Made by a program: the position numbers and the translations under genes. Positions 1 to 9,692 of a stretch of 64,000 nt of DNA are shown in pieces. Source of the DNA: Streptomyces griseoloalbus (GTDB lineage: Bacteria > Actinomycetota > Actinomycetes > Streptomycetales > Streptomycetaceae); assembly GCA_014650015.1 (NCBI GenBank), contig BMUD01000031.1, positions 1 through 64,000 on the forward strand, given 5' to 3'. Under the pieces are notes generated by a model, which was given only the letters and a program-made list of their open reading frames with translations, had not been told where the DNA came from and ran no database searches. Position 1 is the stretch's first letter. Each line of letters begins with the position of its first letter.

Positions 1-76
1 GGAACGTGAGGAAGTCTGCCCAGGTGGTGGGGGAGAGGGCGAGCAGGGGACCCGCCTCGCATCCGCTGCAACAGGC
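1..76 (-). pseudogene. DUF397-like C-terminal fragment (partial)
   Basis: Read on the - strand, the first bases encode GPLLALSPTTWADFLTF. This matches the typical end of the small DUF397 proteins common in Streptomyces, which usually read 'G-P-x-L-x-hydrophobic-TPxxWxxF'. An in-frame stop at 77-79 lies only nine codons upstream of that motif and no start codon is seen. Either the gene is broken or a frameshift separates it from its N-terminus. The true C-terminus lies outside the window. Family assignment rests on a short motif only. Confidence 0.35.
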
Positions 77-200
77 TCACGGAGTCTTGGACGGGTAGAG
101 CCTGCGGAGGGCGATGTCACAGCGGGCGTCGATCGGGGTTGCGCGGGCCATTGACGCGCAAGTGGTTCGATTCTACGGTCCGTTCGAACTTGCGATCGTT

Positions 201-216
201 GTTCGGAATTCCGAAC
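201..216. promoter_or_regulatory. Perfect 16-bp palindromic operator upstream of the GH43 pair
   Basis: GTTCGGAATTCCGAAC is a perfect palindrome 32 bp upstream of the ATG at 249. A second short palindrome GTTCGAAC lies at 182-189 and another GTTCGA half-site at 165-170. The same 16-bp pattern recurs at 10815 and 13238. It is a likely binding site for a sugar-responsive repressor or activator; no regulator gene for it is identified in the window. Confidence 0.65.
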
Positions 217-248
217 ATGCCGTGACCCCCACCGCAAGGAGAACCCGT

Positions 249-1226
249 ATGAGCCGCATCCTCCGAAAGCGCACCGCCCTGCTCGCGCTCCCCACCGCCG
301 CACTGCTCGCCCTGATGCCGACCACCGCCTCGGCGTACCCCAACCCCGGCCGTGTCACCGGCTCCGTCGTCACCCACGACCCGTCGATGATCCGGACCTC
401 CTCCGGGCAGTACCTGCTCTACGCCACCGGCGGCGGCATCGCCAACAAGACCTCCGGCGACCGCACCGCCTTCTCCGCCGGCGCCGACGCGTTCTCGTCC
501 CGGCCGAGCTGGTGGCGCGCCTACTCCTCCGTGCCCGAGGCCTGGGCGCCCGACATCTCGTACCACGGCGGCAAGTACCTGATGTACTACTCCGTCTCGA
601 AGTTCGGCTCGAACACCTCCGCCATCGGGCTGGCCACCTCCAGCACCGGGCAGCCGGGCAGCTGGACCGACCAGGGCACCGTCTACACGTCCGGCTCCTC
701 CAGCGACTTCAACGCCATCGACCCCAACCTCTTCGTCGACGACGACGGCACGTGGTGGCTGTCCTTCGGCAGTTGGTGGACCGGCATCAAGATGATCCAG
801 GTCAACCCGTCCACCGGGAAGCAGCTCTCCTCCAACACCACCCGGTACTCCCTCGCCTCCCGTCCCTCCGGGACCAAGGCCGTCGAGGCGCCGTTCATCG
901 TCAAGCGGGGCGGCTCCTACTACCTCTTCGCCTCCTACGACACCTGCTGCGCCGGCACCAGCTCGACCTACAAGGTCAAGGTCGGCCGCGCCGACAGCGT
1001 CACCGGGCCGTACCGCGACAAGAACGGCGTCTCGATGATGAACAACGGCGGCACGCCGGTCCTGGAGTCGCACGGCAGCGTCATCGGACCCGGCGGCCAG
1101 TCGATCATGAACGACGTCGACGGTGACCTGATCGTCTACCACTACTACGACGGCAACGACAACGGCACGCCCAAGCTCGGCATCAACCTCCTGAACTGGA
1201 GCAGCGGATGGCCCGTCGCCTACTGA
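249..1226 (+). CDS. Secreted GH43 arabinan endo-1,5-alpha-L-arabinosidase-like enzyme
   Basis: The product has 325 residues. Residues 1 to about 29 form a Sec signal peptide (Arg/Lys n-region, long Leu/Ala core, ending TASA). The remainder is a single GH43 five-bladed beta-propeller. The three acidic positions expected of the family are visible: Asp44 in THDPSM (base), an Asp near 158 in NAIDPNLF (pKa modulator) and a Glu near 214 in VEAPFIV (acid). Family knowledge suggests endo-cleavage of alpha-1,5-arabinan outside the cell. The ATG at 249 follows AAGGAG; an in-frame extension upstream to 114 has no ribosome site and would bury the signal peptide. The gene overlaps the next GH43 gene by 19 bp, so the two are probably translated together. 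A palindromic operator lies at 201. Confidence 0.9.
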   Translation: MSRILRKRTALLALPTAALLALMPTTASAYPNPGRVTGSVVTHDPSMIRTSSGQYLLYATGGGIANKTSGDRTAFSAGADAFSSRPSWWRAYSSVPEAWAPDISYHGGKYLMYYSVSKFGSNTSAIGLATSSTGQPGSWTDQGTVYTSGSSSDFNAIDPNLFVDDDGTWWLSFGSWWTGIKMIQVNPSTGKQLSSNTTRYSLASRPSGTKAVEAPFIVKRGGSYYLFASYDTCCAGTSSTYKVKVGRADSVTGPYRDKNGVSMMNNGGTPVLESHGSVIGPGGQSIMNDVDGDLIVYHYYDGNDNGTPKLGINLLNWSSGWPVAY

Positions 1227-2641
1227 CCCTGCTGGCCGCCCTGCTGCTCGCCCTCTCGCTCGGGCAGCCGTCCGCGCAGGCGGCCTCCTTCGGCAACCCC
1301 GTCAAGGCCCAGAAGGGCGCCGACCCCTGGATCGTCCACCACGACGGCAACTACTACCTGATCAGCACGTCCTGGACCGACGTCATCACCGTCCGCAAGT
1401 CGCCCACCCTCGGCGGCCTCGCCACCGCTCCCAGCGTGCAGGTGTGGCAGGGCGACGCGGCCTCCCGCTGCTGCAACATCTGGGCGCCGGAGCTGCACCA
1501 CCTCAACGGGCGCTGGTACCTGTACTACGTGGCCGGGCAGAACGTCGCCGACTACAACCCCACCCAGCGCAGCCATGTGCTGGAGAGCGCCGGTTCCGAC
1601 CCCATGGGCCCCTACACCTACCGGGGGCAGCTCAACTCCTCCTGGATGCTGGACCCGACCGTCGCCACCATCAACGGGCAGCTGTACCTCTTCGGCAGCA
1701 CCCACAACGGGACGCAGAACATCGTCGCCGCGCGCATGTCCAATCCCTACACGGTGAGTTCCTCCTTCACCACCGTCTCCACGCCCACCTACGACTGGGA
1801 ACGGCAGGGCGGCACCGTCAACGAGGGGCCGGAGATCCTCCAGCGCGACGGGCGGACGTTCCTCATCTACTCCGCGAGCGGCTGCTGGACCCCCGACTAC
1901 AAGCTCGGGCAGCTCGCCCTCACCGGCTCCAACCCGGCCTCCGCGTCCTCCTGGACGAAGAAGGCCACGCCGGTCTTCCAGCGCAGCGACGGCAACGGCG
2001 TCTACGGTCCCGGCCACAACGGGTTCTTCACCTCGCCGGACGGCAAGGAGAGCTGGATCGTCTACCACGCCAACGACTCCGCCTCCGAGGGCTGCGACAA
2101 CGGGCGTACGGCACGGGCGCAGAAGTTCACCTGGAACTCGGACGGTTCCCCGAACCTCGGTACGCCCGTGCGGCTCGGGGCGGGGCTCGCCGGGCCCTCC
2201 GGGGAGCCGTCCACCGTGTCCACCACGTACACCCTCACCAACCGCAACAGCGGGAAGTGCCTGGAGGTGGCGGGGGGTTCGTCGGCCGATGGCGCCAATG
2301 TGCGGCAGTACGCCTGCAACGGCGGCGCCAACCAGCGGTGGCGCCCGGAGGATCTCGGGGACGACACGCACCGGTTGGTGAACGTCGCCAGTGGCAAGGC
2401 GCTGGACACCGAGAACTGTTCGTCCGCCGACGGCGCCGACCTGCGCCAGTGGTCGTGGCTGGACAACACCTGCCAGCGCTTCCGGTTCCTGGCCACCGAC
2501 GGTGGTCACGTCCGGATCGTCAACCAGGCCACCGGCAAGGTCGCCGACGTCGCCGACTGTTCCACCGCGGACGGCGCCGACGTACGGCAGTGGTCCTGGC
2601 TGAACAACGGCTGCCAGCAGTGGCGGCTGAACCCCGCCTGA
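1208..2641 (+). CDS. Secreted GH43 arabinofuranosidase-like enzyme with C-terminal ricin-B lectin domain
   Basis: The product has 477 residues. A signal peptide covers residues 1-25 (cleavage after AQA). The GH43 propeller follows to about residue 330, with Asp39 in GADPWI, an Asp near 148 in MLDPTV and a Glu near 206 in VNEGPE as the likely catalytic set. Residues 340-477 form a ricin-type beta-trefoil (CBM13), with QxW/QxF motifs NQRW, CQRF and CQQW marking three repeats. The protein probably releases arabinose from arabinan or arabinoxylan side chains while the lectin domain holds the polymer. Exact specificity within GH43 cannot be read from sequence alone. The gene starts 19 bp inside the previous GH43 gene, with GGAGC just ahead of its ATG, which implies coupled translation and joint use. 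Confidence 0.88.
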   Translation: MARRLLTLLAALLLALSLGQPSAQAASFGNPVKAQKGADPWIVHHDGNYYLISTSWTDVITVRKSPTLGGLATAPSVQVWQGDAASRCCNIWAPELHHLNGRWYLYYVAGQNVADYNPTQRSHVLESAGSDPMGPYTYRGQLNSSWMLDPTVATINGQLYLFGSTHNGTQNIVAARMSNPYTVSSSFTTVSTPTYDWERQGGTVNEGPEILQRDGRTFLIYSASGCWTPDYKLGQLALTGSNPASASSWTKKATPVFQRSDGNGVYGPGHNGFFTSPDGKESWIVYHANDSASEGCDNGRTARAQKFTWNSDGSPNLGTPVRLGAGLAGPSGEPSTVSTTYTLTNRNSGKCLEVAGGSSADGANVRQYACNGGANQRWRPEDLGDDTHRLVNVASGKALDTENCSSADGADLRQWSWLDNTCQRFRFLATDGGHVRIVNQATGKVADVADCSTADGADVRQWSWLNNGCQQWRLNPA

Positions 2642-2664
2642 TGCCGGGGCGGTGAGGGGTGGGC

Positions 2665-4392
2665 TCAGCCCGTCTGGCCCATCCCCGCCGCGTTCGGCCG
2701 GCTCTGCGGTCCCGGCCAGCCCGTCGCCGGGGCCGCGGAGAGGCCGTTGGTGCCCCTGACCTGCGCGGCCGTCAGGCCGCCGCGCGCGGGGACGCCGGGC
2801 GGGGTGGGGCCGGTGGGCGGCGGCATCCGTGCCGGTGCCGGGAACGCCGCCGCGGCGGGCATCGGCACCGCCCGCGCCGCGGGCGTGAGCGGCGGGGCGG
2901 GCGCCGGCATCGGCGCGGGCGCGGGCTGGGGGAAGGGCACCGGACCCTGCTGGGGTACGGGCGGTGGTATCTGCTGGGGTGCGGGCTGCGGACCCTGCTC
3001 CGGCACCGGCTGGGGAACGGCCTGCGGTCCGGGCTGGGCCACCGGCTGTGGCACCTGCTGCGGCATTCCTTGCGCCCCCGTCGACGCGGCGGCGGGGAGC
3101 GGCATGCCGGTGCCGGTGCCCGGAGCGGCGGCGAGACCCGGAGCGCCGGCACCGACGGCTCGCGCGGCCAGGCCCCGGGTGCCCGCCCCGTTGGTCTGGC
3201 TCACCAGGCGGTCCACGGCCGCCGTGCCCGAGCTGTAGCCGGTCCCGGTGGCCGGCCCAGGCGCGGCGGCTCCCCTTCCGGACGTCCCGTAGAGCACCTG
3301 TTCCAGGCCGGACACCAGGCGACGCACATCCACCTGGGGGCGTACCACGAGACGCAGGAAGCGACTGGACGAGCCGATCTTGTTGCCGCACTCGCGGACC
3401 AGGATCCGGTGCTCGGTGAGCATCCGGTCCCGGACCACGGTGCCCTCGGCGCCCACGGGGAGGCGCACGAAGAGGAAGTTGCCCTGGGACGGGTAGACCG
3501 TCAGCCCGGGCAGTGAGGAGAGCCGGCCGGACATGTCCATCCGGTCGCGGCGGACCTGGTGGAGGCTCTGGGCGTACTCGGCGCCGTGCTCCTTCAGCAT
3601 GAACACCACGTGCTCGGCGAAGCCGTTGAGGTTCCACTTGGGGAGCATGGACCTCACCCGGCCCGCCAGCGCCGGGTTGGCGACCAGATAGCCGAAGCGG
3701 ATGCCGTGCAGGCCGAAGTTCTTGCCGAGGCTGCGCAGCACGACGACGTTGGGCCGCAGCATCGCCTCCCGCACCACGCTCGGCTCCACCTCCGCGTCGG
3801 CGAACTCCAGGAACGACTCGTCGATCACCACCAGGTCCAGGTCGGCCATCGCGTCCATGAACTGCACGACCGCGTGCTTGTGCAGAAAGCCGCCGTCGGG
3901 ATTGTTCGGGTTGCAGATCACGGCGACCCGGGTGCCGCGCGCGCGGATGAAGTCGGCGTACCGCGCGAGGTCGAGGGCGAAACCGCTCGACTCCTGGAGC
4001 GGGAACATGTCGACCCGCTTGCCGGTCTCCATGGGCTGGTCGGTCCAGCGGCCGAACGTGGGGACGGGGACGGCGAGGGACTCGCGGACCAGGAGGTGGT
4101 CGATCCAGGTGATCAGCTCGGTCGATCCGTTGCCCATCGCCACGCACTGCGGCGGCAGCCGGAGCAGACCGCACAGCTCGGCGGTGATGGTGTCGGCGCT
4201 GCTCGGGTAATAGGTGATGATGTCGCGCAGCCTGACGGCCATCTCCTCGAACATGGCGGGGGTGGGGAAGTAGGGGTTGCAGGGGATGCAGAAGTCCACC
4301 GGGCCGGCCCCGTCGCTCTCCCGCGTCAGCGCCGCCATCGACGGACTGTGCGCTGCGGTGGAGCGGAACAACGAGGTGACGTTGTCGGCCAA
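2665..4392 (-). CDS. Class I/II PLP aminotransferase (HisC/CobD-like) with long Pro/Gln/Ala-rich tail
   Basis: The product has 575 residues starting at TTG 4392, chosen because GGAGG lies 7 nt upstream; the frame stays open further upstream but without a better site. Residues 1 to about 370 are a fold-type I aminotransferase. GNGSTELI binds the cofactor phosphate, NPNNPDGG is the conserved Asn-Pro stretch, and Lys224 in SLGKNFGLHG is the Schiff-base lysine. It most resembles histidinol-phosphate aminotransferase or L-threonine-phosphate decarboxylase relatives; the substrate is unknown. Residues from about 374 to the end are roughly 200 residues rich in Pro, Gln, Ala and Met with repeated PQPxPQ units. 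Such a tail is foreign to the family and is probably disordered. Its 3' end faces the GH43 gene across 23 bp. Confidence 0.82.
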   Translation of the reverse strand: MADNVTSLFRSTAAHSPSMAALTRESDGAGPVDFCIPCNPYFPTPAMFEEMAVRLRDIITYYPSSADTITAELCGLLRLPPQCVAMGNGSTELITWIDHLLVRESLAVPVPTFGRWTDQPMETGKRVDMFPLQESSGFALDLARYADFIRARGTRVAVICNPNNPDGGFLHKHAVVQFMDAMADLDLVVIDESFLEFADAEVEPSVVREAMLRPNVVVLRSLGKNFGLHGIRFGYLVANPALAGRVRSMLPKWNLNGFAEHVVFMLKEHGAEYAQSLHQVRRDRMDMSGRLSSLPGLTVYPSQGNFLFVRLPVGAEGTVVRDRMLTEHRILVRECGNKIGSSSRFLRLVVRPQVDVRRLVSGLEQVLYGTSGRGAAAPGPATGTGYSSGTAAVDRLVSQTNGAGTRGLAARAVGAGAPGLAAAPGTGTGMPLPAAASTGAQGMPQQVPQPVAQPGPQAVPQPVPEQGPQPAPQQIPPPVPQQGPVPFPQPAPAPMPAPAPPLTPAARAVPMPAAAAFPAPARMPPPTGPTPPGVPARGGLTAAQVRGTNGLSAAPATGWPGPQSRPNAAGMGQTG

Positions 4393-4550
4393 GGGAGGAC
4401 CTCCGTGTGCGGCAGGCCCGCCGGGGACATGCGGCCCGTCATGCCTGGGTGGCCCGCGCGGGGGAGCACGGGCCACCCAGGAGTACGGAGCGGGGCACAT
4501 GGCCGTTCAGCTCATGTGAGGAAATGGTGAGAGCCGGCGACGTCCGGGGC

Positions 4551-5705
4551 TCACGATCCGAACGAGTGGACCGTTGTCGTCCGGTAGGTCTGGCCGGGGC
4601 GCAGCACGGTCGACGGGAACGACGGCCGGTTCGGCGCGTCCGGGAAGTGCTGGGTCTCCAGGCACAGTGCGTCGCCCTGCCGGTAGACCCGGCCGCCGGT
4701 GCCGGTCAGGGTGCCGTCGAGGAAGTTGCCCGAGTAGAACTGCAGGCCGGGCTCGTTGGTGGCGATCCGCAGGGTGCGTCCGGAGGACGGGTCGCGCAGC
4801 GTGGCGATGTGCTCGGGGCGGGCGGTGAGGCCCTTGTCGAGGACCCAGTTGTGGTCGAAGCCCTTGGCGGTGATCAGCTGCGGGTGCGCGGCCCGGATGT
4901 CCCGGCCGATCGGCTTCGCCCGCCGGAAGTCGAAGGGGGTGCCGGCCACCCGCGCCAGCTCACCGGTGGGGATGAGACCCGCGTCGGTGGGCGTGTAGCG
5001 GGAGGCGGCGATCGACAGCTCGTGGTCCTCGATGCCGCCGCTGCCCTCGCCGGCCAGGTTCCAGTAGACGTGGCTGGTGAGGTTGACGACGGTGGCCTTG
5101 TCGGTGGTCGCCTCGTAGTCGACGCGCCAGTCGCCGTCGCGGGTGAGCGTGTACGTCACCTTCGCGCGCAGCGTGCCCGGATAGCCCATCTCGCCGTCGA
5201 CGCTCGTGTAGTGCAGCCGCAGACCGACATCGGAGCCCGCGGTGAACGGCTCGACGTCCCAGACGCGCTGGTCGAAGCCCTTCGCACCGCCGTGCAGACT
5301 GTTCTCCCCGTCGTTGACGGACAGCTGGTACGCCGTGCCGTCGAGGGTGAAACGGCCCTTGCCGATGCGGTTGCCGTACCGGCCGATCAGCGCGCCGAAG
5401 TACGGGCTGGAGGCGACGTAGTCCTCGATGGTGTCGAAGCCGAGGGAGACGTTGGTGTGACGGCCCCGGCGGTCGGGGATCTCCAGGGACTGGACGATGC
5501 CGCCGTAGGACAGGACCTTCATCCGGGTCCCGCCGTTCTCCAACGACCAGCTGTGGACCTTCGTACCGTCCGCGAGCTTGCCGAAGAGCGTCCTCACCGG
5601 CTTCCCCCTGCCTCCCGAGGCGTGTGCCGTCCCACCGAACGCGGTGGTGGCGGCGACTGAGGCCGCTGCGGCTCCTGCGATGACCGTGCGTCTGTTCAGT
5701 TCCAT
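4551..5705 (-). CDS. Secreted aldose 1-epimerase (galactose mutarotase family)
   Basis: The product has 384 residues. The N-terminus carries NRRTVIAG followed by an Ala-rich core ending AHA, which resembles a twin-arginine signal peptide, so the enzyme probably acts outside the membrane. The body is a GalM-type beta-sandwich, with the expected histidines in LHGG and NLTSHVYWNLAG and the catalytic-region Glu in LETQHFPDAPN. It interconverts alpha and beta anomers of sugars such as galactose, arabinose or xylose. It is the last gene behind the sugar ABC transporter, 52 bp after the permease, but a strong hairpin (5726-5749) sits in that gap, so expression may be partly separated. A second, non-secreted epimerase lies at 21631. 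Confidence 0.9.
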   Translation of the reverse strand: MELNRRTVIAGAAAASVAATTAFGGTAHASGGRGKPVRTLFGKLADGTKVHSWSLENGGTRMKVLSYGGIVQSLEIPDRRGRHTNVSLGFDTIEDYVASSPYFGALIGRYGNRIGKGRFTLDGTAYQLSVNDGENSLHGGAKGFDQRVWDVEPFTAGSDVGLRLHYTSVDGEMGYPGTLRAKVTYTLTRDGDWRVDYEATTDKATVVNLTSHVYWNLAGEGSGGIEDHELSIAASRYTPTDAGLIPTGELARVAGTPFDFRRAKPIGRDIRAAHPQLITAKGFDHNWVLDKGLTARPEHIATLRDPSSGRTLRIATNEPGLQFYSGNFLDGTLTGTGGRVYRQGDALCLETQHFPDAPNRPSFPSTVLRPGQTYRTTTVHSFGS

Positions 5706-5725
5706 GTGCGGCTCCCGAAAAGGAG

Positions 5726-5749
5726 GGGCCCCGCCTTCCGGCGGGGCCC
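5726..5749 (-). terminator. Hairpin between ABC permease and epimerase genes
   Basis: Ten-bp perfect arms GGGCCCCGCC / GGCGGGGCCC close a TTCC loop. On the - strand the stem is followed by CTCCTTTT, as in an intrinsic terminator. It lies within the 52-bp gap between the permease stop and the epimerase start, so it may dampen read-through into the epimerase gene. Confidence 0.6.
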
Positions 5750-5757
5750 GAGCTGAC

Positions 5758-6999
5758 CTACGAACCGACCTTGCGCTTGTTCCACACGTCGAAGCCCACC
5801 GCCGCCAGCAGCACCAGGCCCTTGATGACCTGCTGCCAGTCGGTGCCGATGCCGACGAGGTTCATGCCGTTGTTCAGCACGCCCAGGACCAGACCGCCGA
5901 TGATCGCGCCGAGCACGGTGCCGACACCGCCGCTCATCGACGCGCCGCCGATGAACGAGGCCGCGATCGCCTCCAGCTCGAAGTTGAGGCCGGCCTTGGG
6001 AGAGGCCGCGTTGAAGCGGGCGGCGAAGACCAGACCCGCCAGGGCCGCGAGCATGCCCATGTTCAGGAAGACCAGGAAGGTGACCTTCTTGTCCCGCACA
6101 CCCGACAGCTTGGCCGCGGGCAGGTTGCCGCCGATGGCGTAGATGTGGCGGCCGATGACGGCGTTGCGCATCACGTAGCCGAAGCCGACGAGCAGCGCGC
6201 CGAGGATCAGCAGCACGATCGGGGCGCCCTTGTAGCTGGCCAGCAGCATCGTCACCACGAGAATGGCGGAGCCCAGCGCGACCAGCTTCAGCAGGAACAG
6301 CTTGGCCGGCAGGACCTCGAGGGCGAACTCCTTCTGGCGCCGGCGGTCGCGGACCTCCTGGAGGACGACGAGTCCGATCAGCGCGAGGCCGAGAAGCAGG
6401 GTGAGATTGTGGTAGTTGGTCTCCGGGCCGACCTCGGGCATGAAGCCGTTGGCGACCTTCTGCAGTCCCTTGGGGAACGGGCCGAGGGTCTGGCCCTCCA
6501 GGAAGATCTCGGTCAGACCGCGGAAGGTCAGCATGCCCGCGAGGGTCACGATGAACGACGGTATGCCGCCGTAGGCGATGAACCACCCCTGTATCGCGCC
6601 CGCGATGGCGCCCACGGCCAGACACAGCACCACCGCGAGCGGCCACGGTATGTCGTTCCTGACCATGAAGACGGCGGCCATGGAGCCGACGAACGCCGTC
6701 AGTGAGCCGACCGACAGGTCGATGTGGCCCGCGATGATGACCAGCATCATGCCGATCGCGAGGATCAGGATGTAGCTGTTCTGCAGCACCAGGTTGGAGA
6801 CGTTGCGCGGCAGCAGCAGGTCGCCGTCGGTCCACACCGCGAACAGCGCCACGATCAGGCCCAGGGCGATCAGCATGCCGTACTGCCGCATGTTGCGGCG
6901 CATACCGTCCAGCATCAGCTGGAGCAGGCCGTCACCGCCGCCCGCCCCGTTCCTGCCCGGCGGCGCCGCGGCCGGGGTCTTGTCGGTGACTGTGCTCAT
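5758..6999 (-). CDS. Sugar ABC transporter permease (XylH/GguB-like, carbohydrate uptake family 2)
   Basis: The product has 413 residues, a polytopic inner-membrane protein of the branched-chain/ribose permease superfamily (BPD_transp_2), with roughly ten hydrophobic segments after a polar start of about 40 residues. Typical stretches include [18 protein letters not shown] and the glycine-rich [19 protein letters not shown] near the C-terminus. The single permease would work as a homodimer with the ATPase encoded just upstream, whose stop overlaps this start as ATGA. It is longer than RbsC-type permeases, as is usual for XylH/GguB members, which import xylose, arabinose or galactose. Confidence 0.92.
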   Translation of the reverse strand: MSTVTDKTPAAAPPGRNGAGGGDGLLQLMLDGMRRNMRQYGMLIALGLIVALFAVWTDGDLLLPRNVSNLVLQNSYILILAIGMMLVIIAGHIDLSVGSLTAFVGSMAAVFMVRNDIPWPLAVVLCLAVGAIAGAIQGWFIAYGGIPSFIVTLAGMLTFRGLTEIFLEGQTLGPFPKGLQKVANGFMPEVGPETNYHNLTLLLGLALIGLVVLQEVRDRRRQKEFALEVLPAKLFLLKLVALGSAILVVTMLLASYKGAPIVLLILGALLVGFGYVMRNAVIGRHIYAIGGNLPAAKLSGVRDKKVTFLVFLNMGMLAALAGLVFAARFNAASPKAGLNFELEAIAASFIGGASMSGGVGTVLGAIIGGLVLGVLNNGMNLVGIGTDWQQVIKGLVLLAAVGFDVWNKRKVGS

Positions 7000-8546
7000 C
7001 GGGATACCTCTTTGTCCTTCGTCATCTGACGCATCAGCGATTCCTGGGAGGCCTCGGCCCGCGAGAACTCACCGGTCAGCCGCCCCGCGGCCATCGTGTA
7101 GATGCGGTCGCACATGCCGAGCAGCTCGGGCAGTTCGGAGGAGATGAAGACGACCGCCTTGCCCTCGGCGGCCAGTTGGTCGATGACCGTGTAGATCTCG
7201 TACTTGGCGCCGACGTCGATGCCGCGCGTCGGCTCGTCCAGGATCAGCACATCGGGACCGGCGAAGATCCACTTGCTGAGGACGACCTTCTGCTGGTTGC
7301 CGCCGGACAGCTTGCCCACCGGCTCGAAGACCGTCGGCGCCTTGATGTTCATGGACGTGCGGAAGCCCTCGGCGACCTGCCGCTCCTCGTGCTCGTCCAC
7401 CACACCGCGCTTGGCGACCTTCTTCAGGGCGCTGAGCGAGATGTTGCGGTTGATGGTGTCGATGAGGTTCAGCCCGTAGTGCTTGCGGTCCTCGGTGACG
7501 TACGCGATGCCGTGGCCGACCGCCTCGGGGACGGTCTTCGTACGGATCTCCGCGCCGTCCTTGAGGACGGTGCCGCCCGTGTACCGGCCGTAGGTGCGGC
7601 CGAAGACGCTCATCGCGAGCTCGGTGCGGCCGGCGCCCATCAGCCCGGCGATCCCGACGATCTCGCCGCGCCGGACCTCCAGGGACACGTCGTCGACGAC
7701 CTTGCGCTGCTGGTCGATCGGGTGGTGCACGGTCCAGTTGCGGACCTCCAGAGCGGGGGCGACGCCCTCCTCCGGCCGGTGCGGGGTGCGCTCCGGGAAG
7801 CGGTGCTCCAGGTCGCGGCCGACCATCCCGCTGATGATCCGGTCCTCGCTGGTCTCCGCGGCCTTCACGTCGAGCGTCTCGATGGTCCGCCCGTCCCGCA
7901 GGATCGTCACCGAGTCGGCGACCTTGCGGATCTCGTTCAGCTTGTGGGAGATGATGATCGAGGTGATGCCCTGGTCCTTCAACTGCAGGATCAGATCCAG
8001 GAGTTTGCCGCTGTCCTCGTCGTTGAGCGCCGCGGTCGGCTCGTCGAGGATGAGCAGCTTCACCTCCTTCGACAGCGCCTTGGCGATCTCCACCAGCTGC
8101 TGCTTGCCCACGCCGATGTCGGCGACGCGGGTCTCCGGGTGCTCGTCGAGCCCGACCCGGCGCAGCAGCTCGGCGGCGTGCTTGAGCGTCTCGTTCCAGT
8201 TGATGAACCCGCGCGTGGCGTGTTCGTTGCCGAGGAAGATGTTCTCCGCGATCGACAGATACGGCACCAGGGCCAGTTCCTGGTGGATGATCACGATGCC
8301 GTGTTCTTCACTGGCCCGGATGTCCTTGAACCGGCAGACCTCCTCCTCGAAGAGGATCTCCCCCTCGTAGGTGCCGTGCGGGTGGACGCCGGAGAGGACC
8401 TTCATGAGGGTCGACTTGCCGGCGCCGTTCTCGCCGCAGATGGCGTGGACCTCGCCCTGCTGGACGGTCAGTGTGACGTCCGACAGCGCCTTGACGCCGG
8501 GAAAGGTCTTGACGATCGAGCGCATTTCCAGGACGGGTCCCGCCAT
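6996..8546 (-). CDS. Sugar ABC transporter ATP-binding protein, duplicated NBD (XylG/GguA-like)
   Basis: The product has 516 residues and two nucleotide-binding domains in tandem. The first has Walker [10 protein letters not shown] (38-46), the signature-region variant [14 protein letters not shown] and Walker [12 protein letters not shown]. The second has a degenerate Walker A ([10 protein letters not shown]), an intact LSGGNQQKV signature and Walker [13 protein letters not shown]. This asymmetry is normal for the ribose/xylose class. The ATG at 8546 is preferred to one five codons upstream because GGAAGG lies 7 nt before it. The gene follows the binding-protein gene by 33 bp and overlaps the permease by 4 bp, giving a compact binding protein-ATPase-permease operon. 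Confidence 0.93.
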   Translation of the reverse strand: MAGPVLEMRSIVKTFPGVKALSDVTLTVQQGEVHAICGENGAGKSTLMKVLSGVHPHGTYEGEILFEEEVCRFKDIRASEEHGIVIIHQELALVPYLSIAENIFLGNEHATRGFINWNETLKHAAELLRRVGLDEHPETRVADIGVGKQQLVEIAKALSKEVKLLILDEPTAALNDEDSGKLLDLILQLKDQGITSIIISHKLNEIRKVADSVTILRDGRTIETLDVKAAETSEDRIISGMVGRDLEHRFPERTPHRPEEGVAPALEVRNWTVHHPIDQQRKVVDDVSLEVRRGEIVGIAGLMGAGRTELAMSVFGRTYGRYTGGTVLKDGAEIRTKTVPEAVGHGIAYVTEDRKHYGLNLIDTINRNISLSALKKVAKRGVVDEHEERQVAEGFRTSMNIKAPTVFEPVGKLSGGNQQKVVLSKWIFAGPDVLILDEPTRGIDVGAKYEIYTVIDQLAAEGKAVVFISSELPELLGMCDRIYTMAAGRLTGEFSRAEASQESLMRQMTKDKEVSR

Positions 8547-8579
8547 GGTCGTGCCTTCCAATCCGTGGTGAGTCGGCGG

Positions 8580-9692
8580 TTACTTGAGGTCGCTTTCCTT
8601 GATGTAGCCGGAGTCGACCACGGCCTTCTGGTAGTTCGCCTTGTCCACGGCCACCGGCTCCAGCAGGTACGCCGGGACGACCTTCGCGCCGTTGTCGTAG
8701 GTCTTGGTGTCGTTGACCTCGGGCTTCTTGTCGTTGAGCAGCGCGTCGACCATGTTGGAGGCCACCTTGGCGAGCTCACGGGTGTCCTTGTAGACGGTCA
8801 TCGCCTGCTCGTCGGCGACGATCGACTTCACCGAGGCGACCTCGGCGTCCTGACCGGTGACGATCGGCAGCGGCTTGTTCTTGGAGCCGTAGTCGTCGGA
8901 CTTCAGCGCCGACAGGATGCCGATGGAGATGCCGTCGTACGGGGAGAGGACCGCGTCCACCCGCGTGCTCTTGTAACTCGAGGTGAGGATGTCGTCCATG
9001 CGCTTCTGCGCGGTGCCGCCGTCCCAGCGCAGGGTGGTGACCTGGTTCAGGGCGGTCTGCTTGGAGCGGACGACGAGCTGCTTCTTGTCGATGTACGGCT
9101 GCAGGACGTTCATCGCGCCCTGGAAGAAGTAGCGGGTGTTGTTGTCGTCGTTGGAGCCGGCGAACAGCTCGATGTTGAAGGGGCCCTTCTCGCTGCCGTC
9201 CTTCAGGCCGAGCTTGTCGACGATGTAGGTGCCCTGGAGCTCGCCCACCTTCTCGTTGTCGAAGGAGGCGTAGTAGTCGACGTTCTCCGTGCCGAGGATG
9301 AGGCGGTCGTAGGAGATGACCGGGATGTCGGCTTCCTTGGCCTGCTGCAGGACGTTGTTCATCGACTTGTTGTCGATGGCGGCGACGATCAGCGCCTCGA
9401 CGCCCTGCGTGATCAGGTTCTCGATCTGCGAGACCTGCTGGTCCGGGTCGTCCTCGCCGTAGACCAGCTTGGTCTTGTAGCCCTTGGACTCCAGGTCCTT
9501 CTTGACGTAGTTGCCGTCGGCGATCCAGCGCTCGGAGGACTTGGTCGGCATCGCGATGCCGATGGTGGCTCCGTCCGAGCCCGACTTGTTCTCCTCGCTG
9601 CCGCCCTCGCTGTTCTGGCCGCAGGCGGTCAGGGTGAGGGCGAGGGAGGCGGCTCCGGCTACGGCGGCGATGGCGGCTCTGCGGTTACGCAT
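8580..9692 (-). CDS. Sugar-binding lipoprotein of the ABC importer (ChvE/XylF-like)
   Basis: The product has 370 residues. A lipoprotein signal ends in the lipobox LTAC with Cys24, so the protein is anchored to the outer face of the membrane. The rest is a periplasmic-binding-protein-4 fold like ChvE, XylF and the multiple-sugar-binding proteins ([38 protein letters not shown]). Likely ligands are arabinose, xylose or galactose; the arabinanase genes nearby make arabinose the leading guess. The ATG at 9692 is chosen because AAGGA lies 8 nt upstream; ATG codons three and two codons earlier sit on top of that site. It is the first gene of the transporter cluster, 139 bp after the U32-like gene. 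Confidence 0.92.
   Translation of the reverse strand: MRNRRAAIAAVAGAASLALTLTACGQNSEGGSEENKSGSDGATIGIAMPTKSSERWIADGNYVKKDLESKGYKTKLVYGEDDPDQQVSQIENLITQGVEALIVAAIDNKSMNNVLQQAKEADIPVISYDRLILGTENVDYYASFDNEKVGELQGTYIVDKLGLKDGSEKGPFNIELFAGSNDDNNTRYFFQGAMNVLQPYIDKKQLVVRSKQTALNQVTTLRWDGGTAQKRMDDILTSSYKSTRVDAVLSPYDGISIGILSALKSDDYGSKNKPLPIVTGQDAEVASVKSIVADEQAMTVYKDTRELAKVASNMVDALLNDKKPEVNDTKTYDNGAKVVPAYLLEPVAVDKANYQKAVVDSGYIKESDLK

Noticed and set aside
1220-4174. Very long - strand open frame of 984 codons over the GH43 gene and the aminotransferase.
   Set aside because: It is a shadow of real genes in GC-rich DNA; composition is low-complexity Arg/Gly/Val and it lacks any domain or ribosome site.
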